The translations under genes were made by a program, and so were the position numbers. The notes beneath the pieces are model-generated. The model saw only the letters and a program-made list of their open reading frames with translations. It did no database searches and was not told where the DNA came from. This document shows, piece by piece, positions 1-8,264 of a stretch of 37,154 bases of DNA. This stretch comes from Bacteroidales bacterium (GTDB taxonomy: Bacteria > Bacteroidota > Bacteroidia > Bacteroidales > UBA932), in the NCBI GenBank assembly GCA_016287075.1, contig JAEEVC010000026.1:1-37154 (forward strand), in the 5' to 3' direction. Within the stretch, counting starts at the first letter, position 1; each line of letters starts with the position of its first letter.

Positions 1-3000
1 GCATAACTGACCATAGTTGCGTTAAAGTCGATGTATGATCCTGCGGGGATGGCCGACTCCAGCGGCATACACCATACCCAGGCATCGCCTTCCGCGAGCG
101 TGGCTATCTGCGGAACGCCGTTGGAGGCCACGCCGAGATTCCATGAGGCGGAAGCGTTTGCCGCCGCCCGCGTCACGGTAATATATGCGCTGGCATTATT
201 GGTCGCGGGGATCTTCCGCTCCGTGGTCCAGGACGAGTAGTAAATGGGCTTGTTGGATGTATTGAACACCCATTTCGCCGGCATCGAGGGCCCCTTGGCC
301 TGTTCGGATCCGCCTTCCAGCGAGAACAGGATGTTTTCCCTGGTCACGTTGACGCCGGAAGCGTTGTGCGTTCCCACATAGTCAAAGTAATTCTCGGCGG
401 TGATGCCGACCATTTGGTATGTGCCGTTATTATATCTGCCGAAGTCCCCTGCGGCGACGCACTTCGTGAAACTCGCGTCCTTGTTGCACTGGCCGAAGAG
501 TGTTCCGAAATAGTTTTCGGCCCTGTCGGTAATCACTCGGCCGTAATTCTGCATCCGGACAAACATATTGTCGTCGTGATTGACGAGGCACACGCATCCG
601 CCGGCGGGCTGCCCGGTCTTGGAAATCACATCGCCGTAATTTATGCTGTCTTCGATGATGCAGCCGGCCCCGGTGATACAGGTCAGGTTGGCCAGGCGGG
701 CATCCGGCGAGTCGTTGACGTTGTTTCCCCGGTTGATGCAGTTCTTGAGCACGGTGTAGCGGTTGCAAGCCGCAACGATACCCGACATACGGGCATTGTT
801 GCCGCTCATATTGCCCTCATTGACGCAGTCTTTGAAAAGGACGGTCTTGGTTGAATTGCCGTCATTGGACGAGAAACCACAGATGCCCGCCGTCTGCACG
901 GAAGTCGCGCCGTTCTTGGTGTTGTTGCATTTGTCCGTCGTCAGGGAACCGTAATTCTTCAGGCCGGTGATCGTCGCTTCGGTATCGGTAGCAAAGGCCA
1001 TTCCTATGAGGCCCATCGTCATCCGGAGGTTGTCGGCGACTGTGGCATTGCCGTAGGTCATCGAGGCATGGCTCTCGATGTTGCTGACGGTCGCCCCGTG
1101 AACGAGGCCTGCGATAAGGCCGCAGTCGGTCTGGGCGGAGGGAGAAACCGTCAGCGAGCAGCTGCTGTCGAAGACCAGGTTCTCCACTACGGCCCCGTCG
1201 GCCAGCGTGCCGAAGAGGCCCCAGGACTGGCCCGCCGTAGCATTCCGGCAAACGACCTTCCAGTTCTTGATGGTGTGTCCGCAGCCGTTGAAATGGCCCT
1301 TGAAGGGATTCCCTGCGCCCCATGCGATGGTATTGCTGTTGAGCGAGGTGACAGCGAGACCGATGGGCGTCCAGTCTGTGACGGACGACATATCGATATC
1401 GTTTGTGACGGTCACGTTCGCAATGACAGCCTTGGCTTCGCCGCTGTTGACTCGGGCTGCAAATGCCACCAGGTCGGCAGCTGAAGCGATTGTAACGTTG
1501 TCCGGCTCGACCTCGGGGCCCGGGGGAACGCCGCCTTCGCCTTCCATATCGGTCACCTCATAGGGCTTTGCTATCGCGTAGCGGGCGGCCTTGAGTGCGA
1601 TAGGAGCACGCTCGTTGGTAATGGCTGTGGTGTAGCTGCCGTCAGTTGTCGAGTTAGACGATGTCCGGTAGCTGTTGTTGTCAAGTTTGACATCGCCGTT
1701 GAACGGACCGATTACCGTCTCGAACACCGTGCAGGAAGCGCCGTAACGGGAGATACCGTAGTCCATATGATAGCCGTCACGGGTGAGGCCCATGGTGTTG
1801 TTGAGGCCGGAGGTGCGGAGGTTCTGCAGCATCGCGCCGGTGGAAATCACGCCGTCGAAACCGCAGGTTTCCACGGCTGTCTTGCCCTGGGCGGCGATAA
1901 TTGTCCACATCTCACTCGTGTTGGAGAACGGCTTGGCGCCGCTCTGCGCCTTGCTCAGGTTGTGATAGGCTTGCGAGAGGATGTAGTAGAGTTTCGGTGT
2001 GCCTCCGTTTGTTTTCTGTGCGGCTTTTACCTTGTCTACAAGCCCCTGGACTGCGGCCTTTTCGGTCTCTGTCCATCCCCAGGCAAGCTGGCGTCCGGTG
2101 TGCTCCTGAATGGTGACGATGTCCCATTTACCGGTTGCGGCAACTGTAGCCAGGCTCTTTCCGGTTATGTCGGTCCAGCTGGTCTGGCCGGGATTGCAAA
2201 CGTAGCAGTGATAATCCGTAGCGGTGCTCCAGCCGTCGTTGTATTCGGGAATGGTGCGTCCTCCATAGTACATATGCACCATCTGGATCTTGTCGAGCCC
2301 GGCTGCGGCGAGAATGCCGGGCAGGTGCTCCACAGCGTCTTTGGTGAAACTGTTTCCGATGAAGAAGATACGGAAGTCCGCCTCGACGTCAAGTTGGGGA
2401 TCGGCGGCAGCCGTGATGTCGATGGTGACGTCAGAGACAGTGCATTTGCCGCCTGAACCATCCTTGCCGAGATAATTTTTTTTGTTGGCTTCGGAATAGA
2501 CGTCATTCTGGAAGTCGCCGTTGTTGTATCTTCCGACTTTCCCGGCGGCCTTTCCTCCTTCCCAGGCGGCTGCAGCGGTCACATATCCCCAGAAAAGGCC
2601 GCGGTAGGCGCTGTCGGAAATGATCTTTCCGTAGTTCTCGTTGTTGGTGTAGGAAGCGGCGCCTGGCAGCGAAACGATGCCGCCGACCCTGCCGGAGGTC
2701 GTCGAGACCAGGTTGCCGTAGTTCTTGCAGTTCGAAATGGTGGAACCATTATTGGTGAGGCAGCAGATGTTGCCAAGACGGCTGCCGTCGCTTTGCGGCA
2801 TCGAGTTGAGCTGGTTGCCGCGGTTCTCGCATCCGATGATGTCCGTGCAGGCATTGGCTGCGCCCAGGATGCCAGCGGTACGGCCAGCTTGTGAAGTCAT
2901 CTCGCCTTGGTTGCTGCTGTCGGAGATTACCACGCGTTTTTCATTGCCGGTCGGGGCGTTGGTGAAACCGACGACGCCGGCTACGTGGATGCCTGTCGCT

Positions 3001-3692
3001 GCTCCGGAGAGATTGACGGAATTAGTGACCGAAATGTCACCGAAGTTATGGACGCTGTCCACCGTACAGCCTATATCTTTGGCGTAGATACCGCCGATAA
3101 GGGCCATATGCAGGTATCCTTTGCATCCGCCTTCATAGGTCATCGGTGCATAACTCGTCACGTCGCGGACAGTGGCGTCGTAAAGCACGCCGGCAATCAT
3201 GCCTACGCTGTGGGAGACAGAAGAGGTGACGGTCAGCGAGCAACTCTCGTCGATGACGAAATTCTGAACGATGGCTCCTGGACCGAGATAACCGAAGATG
3301 CCGAAGTGGCGGCCGTCTTTGGTTTCCGCATCTGTTAATTTCAGGTTCTTAATCTTGTGCGCGTTGCCGTCGAATTTTCCGGTGAAGGCCTTTCCGTCGG
3401 CGATAACTGGGTTCCAGTTCGCCCATGGAGCGGTCACGTGTCCGACTGGGGTCCACTCTGTGACACCATTGAAGTCGATGTCGTCGAGCAGGTTGACCCA
3501 GCCGTCTTCATTCTGCCACCTCTCGGTGGATTCGCCCGCGTTGACCGCCGCGGCGAAGGCCATAAAGTCTTCTGCCGACGCGATGCCCTGATTGTCTGAA
3601 ACGATAGGGTCAACGGGCTCCTCGGATGCTTTCTTGCAGCAGACAAGCGTGAGGGCAGCAATGGTCAGAAAAAGGAATGAAAACTTTTTCAT
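1..3692 (-). CDS. GLUG / DUF4886 (SGNH hydrolase) / GLUG surface lipoprotein, 3' end beyond window
   Basis: Reading the minus strand from ATG 3692 gives an uninterrupted frame of about 1230 codons that runs off the left edge. It opens with a lipoprotein signal (MKKFSFLFLTIAALTLVCC, Cys18/19). Residues about 42-398 form a module with GLUG-like signatures (WTPVG, FTGKFDGNAHKIKNLKL, GIFGYL). Residues about 438-680 match DUF4886, an SGNH-hydrolase-like family: FFIGNSFTKDA supplies the block I Ser, WDIVTIQEHTG follows, and DGYHMDYGISRYGAS supplies the Asp/His pair. Residues about 732-1088 repeat the first module (WTPIG, FKGHFNGCGHTIKNWKV, GLFGTL), and a beta-rich segment follows from about 1100. 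It is probably an outer-surface lipoprotein with esterase-type activity, substrate unknown. The family calls come from motif recognition. The start is supported by the signal peptide. Confidence 0.9.
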   Translation of the reverse strand, partial: MKKFSFLFLTIAALTLVCCKKASEEPVDPIVSDNQGIASAEDFMAFAAAVNAGESTERWQNEDGWVNLLDDIDFNGVTEWTPVGHVTAPWANWNPVIADGKAFTGKFDGNAHKIKNLKLTDAETKDGRHFGIFGYLGPGAIVQNFVIDESCSLTVTSSVSHSVGMIAGVLYDATVRDVTSYAPMTYEGGCKGYLHMALIGGIYAKDIGCTVDSVHNFGDISVTNSVNLSGAATGIHVAGVVGFTNAPTGNEKRVVISDSSNQGEMTSQAGRTAGILGAANACTDIIGCENRGNQLNSMPQSDGSRLGNICCLTNNGSTISNCKNYGNLVSTTSGRVGGIVSLPGAASYTNNENYGKIISDSAYRGLFWGYVTAAAAWEGGKAAGKVGRYNNGDFQNDVYSEANKKNYLGKDGSGGKCTVSDVTIDITAAADPQLDVEADFRIFFIGNSFTKDAVEHLPGILAAAGLDKIQMVHMYYGGRTIPEYNDGWSTATDYHCYVCNPGQTSWTDITGKSLATVAATGKWDIVTIQEHTGRQLAWGWTETEKAAVQGLVDKVKAAQKTNGGTPKLYYILSQAYHNLSKAQSGAKPFSNTSEMWTIIAAQGKTAVETCGFDGVISTGAMLQNLRTSGLNNTMGLTRDGYHMDYGISRYGASCTVFETVIGPFNGDVKLDNNSYRTSSNSTTDGSYTTAITNERAPIALKAARYAIAKPYEVTDMEGEGGVPPGPEVEPDNVTIASAADLVAFAARVNSGEAKAVIANVTVTNDIDMSSVTDWTPIGLAVTSLNSNTIAWGAGNPFKGHFNGCGHTIKNWKVVCRNATAGQSWGLFGTLADGAVVENLVFDSSCSLTVSPSAQTDCGLIAGLVHGATVSNIESHASMTYGNATVADNLRMTMGLIGMAFATDTEATITGLKNYGSLTTDKCNNTKNGATSVQTAGICGFSSNDGNSTKTVLFKDCVNEGNMSGNNARMSGIVAACNRYTVLKNCINRGNNVNDSPDARLANLTCITGAGCIIEDSINYGDVISKTGQPAGGCVCLVNHDDNMFVRMQNYGRVITDRAENYFGTLFGQCNKDASFTKCVAAGDFGRYNNGTYQMVGITAENYFDYVGTHNASGVNVTRENILFSLEGGSEQAKGPSMPAKWVFNTSNKPIYYSSWTTERKIPATNNASAYITVTRAAANASASWNLGVASNGVPQIATLAEGDAWVWCMPLESAIPAGSYIDFNATMVSY

Positions 3693-3826
3693 CTTGGTTT
3701 TTAGTTTTAACATATATAGAACAAATTACGAAGCTATACTACGTAATAGGTTTATCATCTTTTTTTGGGGGGTGAGCGAAAAAATTTTGCAGATTAAAAA
3801 ATTCGCCTTAAATCTGCAGTCCAGAC

Positions 3827-3849
3827 GAGGAAATAGCTCAGTTGGTAGA
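3827..3849 (+). pseudogene. tRNA 5'-half fragment (acceptor and D-arm only)
   Basis: Bases 3829-3849 are identical to nucleotides 3-23 of the tRNA-Gly gene at 5297-5368, covering the acceptor strand and D-arm, but lie in the opposite orientation. After 3849 the sequence loses tRNA character: no anticodon arm follows, only a short CTCGAA stretch that may echo a T-loop. It cannot fold as a tRNA. Because the AGCTCAGTTGGTAGA core is shared by many tRNAs, the parent could be another tRNA species. Confidence 0.7.
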
Positions 3850-3998
3850 CCTCGAACGTGTCAGTATAGTGCTCTCTCATAGCATAACGGATTAAAATTT
3901 AAACATTTATCCGTTACTTGTGTCAAGAATTTTCTCCTGATTCCTTTGACACAGATTTTGCACTTTTTTCTGTCAAGCTTTTTGTGCTAATTGTTTGG

Positions 3999-4021
3999 TA
4001 TAATTGACAAAAACGGTTGGT
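3999..4021 (+). repeat. Left copy of IS inverted repeat block
   Basis: TATAATTGACA (3999-4009), four A residues, then CGGTTGGT (4014-4021). It is matched in inverted orientation at 5197-5219, differing only in the four-base spacer. Confidence 0.7.
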
Positions 4022-4127
4022 AACCTTGACAAAAGTGGTTGGTGACGGCCGCCGCGAGGAGGGCCATTTTCCGTAGCCCCCCGCAGCGGTGAGCCGTAGC
4101 CGTCGAGCCTGGTTATGCGAGACGGCG

Positions 4128-5120
4128 TCACCGGTTACCTTTCTTTTTCTCGTCGTTGAAAAAGAGGTACCATTTGATGAAGTTATCTACTCTTGACTCC
4201 GCCAGGCCGCGGTGAGATCTTATCTGGTCTTTAATGTGCCCAAAGAAGGCTTCCAGTGCGTTTGTGGTTTTCGGAACCCCGGGACAATCTATGTATGTAA
4301 ATAGGTTTGGCAGAGCCCTTTTCAAGTGGATATAAGCCTTCCTCAAGTCATTGTGTACGTAGTATTCCTGATGTGTTTGAGGGACGACCGCTTTCTGAAA
4401 GGCATACTCTTCGTTTTCTTCAACCCAGTTGGAATATACATTTAACCACCACAACTTATCGTTAACTGTATACACATCACTGAGTTGTAGAACTATGTTC
4501 CGAAAGAGCCTTGTTTCAGGATATCTTGGTTTTTGAGTGATTGATGCCAGACAATCTCGTTGAACATGGACAACGCAACGCTGCCGGGGTACATTTGGGA
4601 ATACATACTGGACAGCCCGTATAATGTTATCTCCACCATCCGTTGTAACCCCGATGACATCATATCCTAAGTCTCTGATGCTGAGCAAGTCTGCAGCAAT
4701 CTCGTTTTGATCTTCGTGTGCGGTAAAGCGATAGAAGATAGTCCTCTTCAAGTTCTCTGCACGATACACGATGAGGCAATGGTCATCAGAATAATACGTT
4801 CCATCAATGAGTAGATATATCGGCCGGGACGTGTTCATTGTCCAGGAGGGCGATGAGTCCAGATACTCGTCGAACCATCTGTGTAGCTGGCGAGCACTAT
4901 ATCCGCTATCGCACGCTATATCTTCAATGGTTTGTTTGCCAAGAACCCATTTACGGAACCAGACGAGCCTGTTGCTTCTGCTAACACCTTCTTTATGTTT
5001 GACAAATGATGCTCCGCAATCCTGGCATTTATACCTTTGGCGACCCTCCCTAAGGCCCCAACGAATGATACTCAAAGAGCCACATTTGGGGCATCTTTGA
5101 CGTCTCCTTATTTTCGGCAT
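4128..5120 (-). CDS. IS256-family transposase, variant Zn-binding type
   Basis: A 330-residue DDE transposase. The N-terminus has a zinc ribbon (C10-x2-C13 and C32-x2-C35, with the WG..EGRQRYKCQDCG pattern). A helix-turn-helix-like segment at about 62-86 (IEDIACDSGYSARQLHRW) follows. The catalytic core then reads LLIDGTYY (D106), GVTTDGGDNII (D161), the IS256/MULE signature VFPNVPRQRCVVHVQR (about 173-188), and TTNALEAFFGHIKDQI with E290. The DDE triad and length are intact, so the gene is probably functional. The N-terminal ribbon sets it apart from classical IS256 and fits the IS1249-like branch. Its neighbours are a tRNA-Gly gene and a tRNA fragment. Confidence 0.92.
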   Translation of the reverse strand: MPKIRRRQRCPKCGSLSIIRWGLREGRQRYKCQDCGASFVKHKEGVSRSNRLVWFRKWVLGKQTIEDIACDSGYSARQLHRWFDEYLDSSPSWTMNTSRPIYLLIDGTYYSDDHCLIVYRAENLKRTIFYRFTAHEDQNEIAADLLSIRDLGYDVIGVTTDGGDNIIRAVQYVFPNVPRQRCVVHVQRDCLASITQKPRYPETRLFRNIVLQLSDVYTVNDKLWWLNVYSNWVEENEEYAFQKAVVPQTHQEYYVHNDLRKAYIHLKRALPNLFTYIDCPGVPKTTNALEAFFGHIKDQIRSHRGLAESRVDNFIKWYLFFNDEKKKGNR

Positions 5121-5196
5121 ATCACTACTTTATTGAAACCGCTTTCAATAAAGTAGTCATAAATATAAATAAATCAAATACTTACTTAGTGTTTCA

Positions 5197-5219
5197 CCAA
5201 CCGAAAATGTCAATTATAT
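5197..5219 (-). repeat. Right copy of IS inverted repeat block
   Basis: On the minus strand it reads TATAATTGACA, TTTT, CGGTTGGT. It is the mirror partner of 3999-4021 and lies about 80 bp upstream of the transposase start. Confidence 0.7.
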
Positions 5220-5255
5220 CAATTGTTTTTGACACAAATTAAGCACTATCAAAAA

Positions 5256-5278
5256 GCCTCCCAGATGATCTGGAAGGC
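5256..5278 (-). terminator. Intrinsic terminator downstream of tRNA-Gly, possibly bidirectional
   Basis: A hairpin with GCCT and CCAGAT pairing to ATCTGG and AGGC around one mismatch and a tiny loop. On the minus strand it is followed by TTTTTG (5255-5250) and lies just beyond the tRNA-Gly 3' end. On the plus strand it is followed by a T-run at 5280-5285, so it could also act in that direction. Confidence 0.75.
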
Positions 5279-5296
5279 GTTTTTTGAGTTTTGTGA

Positions 5297-5368
<72 letters not shown>

Positions 5369-5388
5369 ATTCTTGCCTTTTGGGACTA

Positions 5389-5419
5389 CAAAGGTAAGAC
5401 TATTTTCTGAATGTGCAAA
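5389..5419 (-). promoter_or_regulatory. Bacteroidetes-type promoter of tRNA-Gly
   Basis: On the minus strand TTTG (5419-5416) is followed after 19 bp by TACCTTTG (5396-5389), the expected Bacteroidetes -33/-7 arrangement. It lies 20 bp before the mature tRNA 5' end. Confidence 0.8.
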
Positions 5420-5478
5420 AAAATTTTTGAAAAACTTGCAGGCGGCCGGGGCCGAGGGCCCGGCGCTGCGGGCCGCCG

Positions 5479-6690
5479 TCAGCGGGAATACTCCCCGATC
5501 AGGCGGAGGAGGAGGTCGTTCAGGATCTCCACCTTGTACTCGCCGATGGTCGGTTCGATGTGGGCGTTGCCGATGCCGCTGTGGTCGGTGAGGAAGACAT
5601 AGGTGCCGCCCGTCGAGACGGCGAAGAAGCGGCACATGAATTCTGTGCCCTTGTCCACGCCGCTGGCGGCGACGGGGATGATGCGGATGCCCATGCGGGC
5701 ATAGGCCTCGACCGAAGCATGCAGGCTCTCCACGATTCCCGGGCGGTAATGGGCGGGTGCGTCAAGGATGAGGAATGCCAGCCTGTTGCGGGCGCTCTCG
5801 CTCCAGGAAAGCGCCTGCAGCCCCTGTTCGAGGGCCGTGTGGACCGCCTCGGGATAATCGCCGCCACCGCCGGCATCCTGCTTCTTGATGAAGTTGATGG
5901 TCGCGGAGAAGTCCTTGTTGAAATTCGACGGACGGGTCAGGTACGCATCCCCCTCGTCCCGGTAGAAAAGGGCGGCCGTGCGGTATTTGACGTCGCTCTG
6001 GGAGGCCTGCGCCTTCGTCAGGATATCCATCAGGTCCTCCTTGAGGAAGCTGATTTCATCGCCCATCGAACCCGTCGCATCGACGATGAAGGCGATGTCC
6101 ACCGCCGCAGGGGTCTCCATGGCAGGGACGGTGTACTCGTTCACGGAAGCGCCCTGTTCCGCGTTCCAGCCCGTCAGGATCGGATGTCCCGGCTGCAACG
6201 CGCTTTCGATGAGAACGGACAGGTCCGCCGCATCGGCTTCTTCCTTCTGGAAAAGGCCGGCGAACAGGTCGGCATCGCCGGCATTGTCCGTCACGGCCTG
6301 CCAGATGGCCTTTCCGCCGCGAAGCAGGGTCACCTTGGCACCCGCCACCGGCTTGCCCGTCACATCCACGACATGGACCGCTATCCGGTTATTCGTATAG
6401 AAACCCCAGTACTCCGCATGGTTGTCCTGTTCCTGAGAGGTCATCAGTTTTCCCCAGAAGTCCCAGTGGTCCAGGTCGTTCCATTCGCCGGCGGTCAGCC
6501 GGCCGGCAGCGCTCTGCCCATTGCCGGCCCCGCCGGGTTCCGCGCCCGGCTCTCGGCCGGCGGCGGATTCCCCGTCCATGGCCATCTTTCCGTCAAACAT
6601 ATATCCTTCAGGCGCAAATCCGTCGCGCGCGGCCTCGGAGCAGGCAAACAGGGAGGCGAGGGCCATCCCCAGGATCAGCATCTTTTTCAT
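5479..6690 (-). CDS. von Willebrand factor A domain lipoprotein
   Basis: A 403-residue exported protein. It has a lipoprotein signal (MKKMLILGMALASLFAC, Cys17) and a Gly/Ala/Glu-rich linker to about residue 65. A carboxypeptidase-regulatory or CnaB-like beta domain at about 105-165 (HVVDVTGKPVAGAKVTLLRGG) precedes a VWA domain from about 197 to the C-terminus. The MIDAS motif is complete in its first part (DIAFIVDATGSMGDEI, D204), and a conserved LAFLILDAPAH segment follows. The protein is probably a cell-surface or periplasmic metal-dependent binding or adhesion protein; its ligand is unknown. It is divergently placed from the OmpA-like gene and downstream of the tRNA-Gly promoter region. 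Start ATG 6690 is supported by the signal peptide. Confidence 0.88.
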   Translation of the reverse strand: MKKMLILGMALASLFACSEAARDGFAPEGYMFDGKMAMDGESAAGREPGAEPGGAGNGQSAAGRLTAGEWNDLDHWDFWGKLMTSQEQDNHAEYWGFYTNNRIAVHVVDVTGKPVAGAKVTLLRGGKAIWQAVTDNAGDADLFAGLFQKEEADAADLSVLIESALQPGHPILTGWNAEQGASVNEYTVPAMETPAAVDIAFIVDATGSMGDEISFLKEDLMDILTKAQASQSDVKYRTAALFYRDEGDAYLTRPSNFNKDFSATINFIKKQDAGGGGDYPEAVHTALEQGLQALSWSESARNRLAFLILDAPAHYRPGIVESLHASVEAYARMGIRIIPVAASGVDKGTEFMCRFFAVSTGGTYVFLTDHSGIGNAHIEPTIGEYKVEILNDLLLRLIGEYSR

Positions 6691-6821
6691 TGTCTATTAC
6701 TGTTCAAACCGGTAGTGAAATCCCGCCTGCCGCAGAATCTTGCATGGAACCGTTCTCTTTTCCTTCAGTGGCATGGCATTTGAATTTTTCTCCCCTCCGG
6801 AAAGACGAATATGCAAAAATT

Positions 6822-6853
6822 TTTGTGAAGAATCAATTTTTTATCTATTTTTA
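6822..6853 (+). promoter_or_regulatory. Candidate promoter of the OmpA-like gene
   Basis: TTTG (6822-6825), a 20-bp spacer, then TATTTTTA (6846-6853), which differs from the TAnnTTTG consensus only in its last base. It would give a leader of about 40 nt before ATG 6901. Confidence 0.4.
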
Positions 6854-6900
6854 CACCTTGAACAACAGGCTTATAAACCTTTTTTAAATTAATACGTATT

Positions 6901-7587
6901 ATGAAAAAGATTGGAACGATTCTCCTTAGCGCCGCGGTCATCATCAGCAGCTGCGGCCTGACCAACACCGCTTCCGGTTCCCTGATCGGTTCCGGCGCAG
7001 GCGCCGCCCTCGGTGCCGGCATCGGCTACCTTATCAGCAAGGATGGCAAGGGCGCCGCGATCGGCGCCGCGATCGGCACCGCCGTCGGCGGCGGCACCGG
7101 CGCCATCATCGGCAAGCAGATGGACAAGAAGGCGGAAGAACTCGCCGCCCTCAATGCGGACGTCGAGACCGTCGAAGATGCCAACGGCCTGAAGGCCATC
7201 AAGGTCACCTTCGCCAACGGTATCCTCTTCCCGACCAACGGCTACAAGCTCACCAAGGCTGCCCAGGACGAGTTGACCAAGTTCGCCAAGGACATGGCCG
7301 ACATGCCTGACACCGACATCACGGTCATCGGCCACACCGACAACACCGGTACCGCCGAGGTCAACGAGCGCCTCTCCGGCCAGCGCGCCGCTTCCGTCGC
7401 CAACCTTCTCAACGCCCAGGGCATCGCCGCCAGCCGCCTCAAAGCCGAAGGACACTCCTTCAACGAGCCGGTTGCCGACAACGCTACCAAGGAAGGCCGC
7501 GCCCAGAACCGCCGCGTCGAGGTCTTCATCTCCGCCAACGCGGACATGATCAAGGCCGCCGAAGAAGAGGCGAAAAAGCAGAACTAA
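6901..7587 (+). CDS. OmpA-family lipoprotein with glycine-zipper N-terminus
   Basis: A 228-residue protein. A lipoprotein signal (IGTILLSAAVIISSC) is followed at about 25-80 by a glycine zipper (GSGAGAALGAGIGYLISKDG and GAAIGAAIGTAVGGGTGAII). The OmpA C-terminal peptidoglycan-binding domain spans about 100-215, with the diagnostic TVIGHTDNTGTAEVNERLSG and GRAQNRRVEVFI. Proteins of this type tether the outer membrane to peptidoglycan. The gene is monocistronic, with its own candidate promoter and a strong terminator 20 bp after the stop. Dense use of GCC/GGC/AAG codons suggests high expression. Confidence 0.95.
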   Translation: MKKIGTILLSAAVIISSCGLTNTASGSLIGSGAGAALGAGIGYLISKDGKGAAIGAAIGTAVGGGTGAIIGKQMDKKAEELAALNADVETVEDANGLKAIKVTFANGILFPTNGYKLTKAAQDELTKFAKDMADMPDTDITVIGHTDNTGTAEVNERLSGQRAASVANLLNAQGIAASRLKAEGHSFNEPVADNATKEGRAQNRRVEVFISANADMIKAAEEEAKKQN

Positions 7588-7608
7588 GCCGTTCCCCCGG
7601 ACATAGGA

Positions 7609-7642
7609 AAGAGCCGACCCTTTGCGGGGCCGGCTCTTTTTT
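7609..7642 (+). terminator. Intrinsic terminator of the OmpA-like gene
   Basis: GAGCCG (7611-7616) pairs with CGGCTC (7631-7636). Three further G-C pairs close a TTTGC loop, and a T-run follows at 7637-7642. Confidence 0.9.
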
Positions 7643-7670
7643 ATGTCACAAAGCGCAGGGATACAACCGT

Positions 7671-8225
7671 TTACAGCGCCAGGTCGTGCTTGATCAGCTC
7701 GCGCTTGACCTCGGGCCCGTAGGCATATTCCCCGACATCGATCGTGTCGAGCAGATACAGGTCGGAGCCCTTGAACAGGGTCGTTTCGGCCGCCGTGGAG
7801 CGGATGCTGCGGATCCGGTCCGTCGTCTCCTTCGGGACGACCAGGTGGCAGGGGATGAGGCAGGCGACCGGGTTGATGGCGACCGCATGGGCGACGGAAC
7901 GCACGCCCAGCGGGTTGTCGCACAGGGCGGCGAACTCGGAATAACTGCACAGCCGGCGGGGCATGCGGAACAGCGTCTCCCAGACGGAGCGTTGGAATTT
8001 CGTCCCGAACAGGCGGAAGTCCTCCCATTGCACCGTTTTGGCCAGGGCGAAGAGCGCCTCCTGGGAGACTTTCCGGGTCGAGATGCTCCCGACCGCGGAC
8101 GGCGGCAGGGTCGCAACCCGCGCCGCAATCTGCGCGAAATGCCTGTAATCAGCTGAAACAGAGGCTATTTTGCCGTCAATTTCGGTTATTATCCATTCCA
8201 TCTTGCGGGACTTTCCGTTCAACAT
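7671..8225 (-). CDS. Methylated-DNA--protein-cysteine methyltransferase (MGMT/Ogt-like), atypical C-terminus
   Basis: A 184-residue protein. Residues about 70-130 are a clear MGMT DNA-binding/active-site domain: FGTKFQRSVWETL, SYSEFAALCDNPLGVRSVAHAVAINP and ACLIPCHLVV, with acceptor Cys126. The family suicidally removes alkyl groups from O6-alkylguanine. Two features are odd. The usual PCHRV is PCHLV, and after the active site the conserved Gly-rich G..GL..K..LL helix region is replaced by an unrelated Ser/Thr-rich stretch ending in VKRELIKHDLAL. Activity is therefore plausible but not assured. Start could be ATG 8225 or ATG 8201 (MEWIIT). It lies 39 bp downstream of the 8265-9218 gene and is probably co-transcribed with it. 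Confidence 0.85.
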   Translation of the reverse strand: MLNGKSRKMEWIITEIDGKIASVSADYRHFAQIAARVATLPPSAVGSISTRKVSQEALFALAKTVQWEDFRLFGTKFQRSVWETLFRMPRRLCSYSEFAALCDNPLGVRSVAHAVAINPVACLIPCHLVVPKETTDRIRSIRSTAAETTLFKGSDLYLLDTIDVGEYAYGPEVKRELIKHDLAL

Positions 8226-8264
8226 CCGCTAAATTACGAAAAATCAACTGAATAACCGCCGCTT

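Larger units (their letters stand above)
3693..4127. other. Gene-free stretch: leader of the lipoprotein gene, tRNA fragment, IS left end
   Basis: No convincing gene is present. From left to right it holds the A/T-rich leader of the minus-strand lipoprotein gene, an imperfect hairpin (GCAGATT 3789-3795 with AATCTGC 3811-3817), a tRNA 5' fragment at 3827-3849, a hairpin of TAACGGAT (3885-3892) with ATCCGTTA (3909-3916), five TTGACA/TGTCAA motifs between 3921 and 4031, and a GC-rich stretch up to the transposase stop. In the GC-rich stretch GGTGACG at 4041-4047 can pair with CGTCACC at 4126-4132. Confidence 0.6.
3866..5249 (-). mobile_element. IS256-family insertion sequence, Zn-ribbon variant (boundaries approximate)
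   Basis: The element carries one intact transposase (4128-5120). Both ends contain the same block in inverted orientation: TATAATTGACA, four bases, then CGGTTGGT. It lies at 3999-4021 on the left and, as reverse complement, at 5197-5219 on the right. An outer match ATAGTGCT (3866-3873) / AGCACTAT (5242-5249) gives the coordinates used, for about 1.38 kb. An alternative left end is GTGCT at 3984. I saw no convincing target-site duplication. The element is A/T-richer than the flanking genes, which fits recent arrival. Confidence 0.6.

Noticed and set aside
3885..3916. 8-bp hairpin near the IS left end considered as a terminator
   Set aside because: The stem is A/T-rich with a 16-nt loop and no T-run, so termination is unlikely. 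It is more plausibly part of the IS end.
5560..6783. Plus-strand frame of about 400 codons opposite the VWA lipoprotein gene
   Set aside because: The minus-strand gene has a signal peptide and MIDAS motif, while the plus-strand product has no recognisable features.
6889..8028. Minus-strand frame of about 380 codons covering the OmpA-like gene and part of the MGMT gene
   Set aside because: It crosses a strong terminator and is antisense to the glycine-zipper/OmpA coding sequence.
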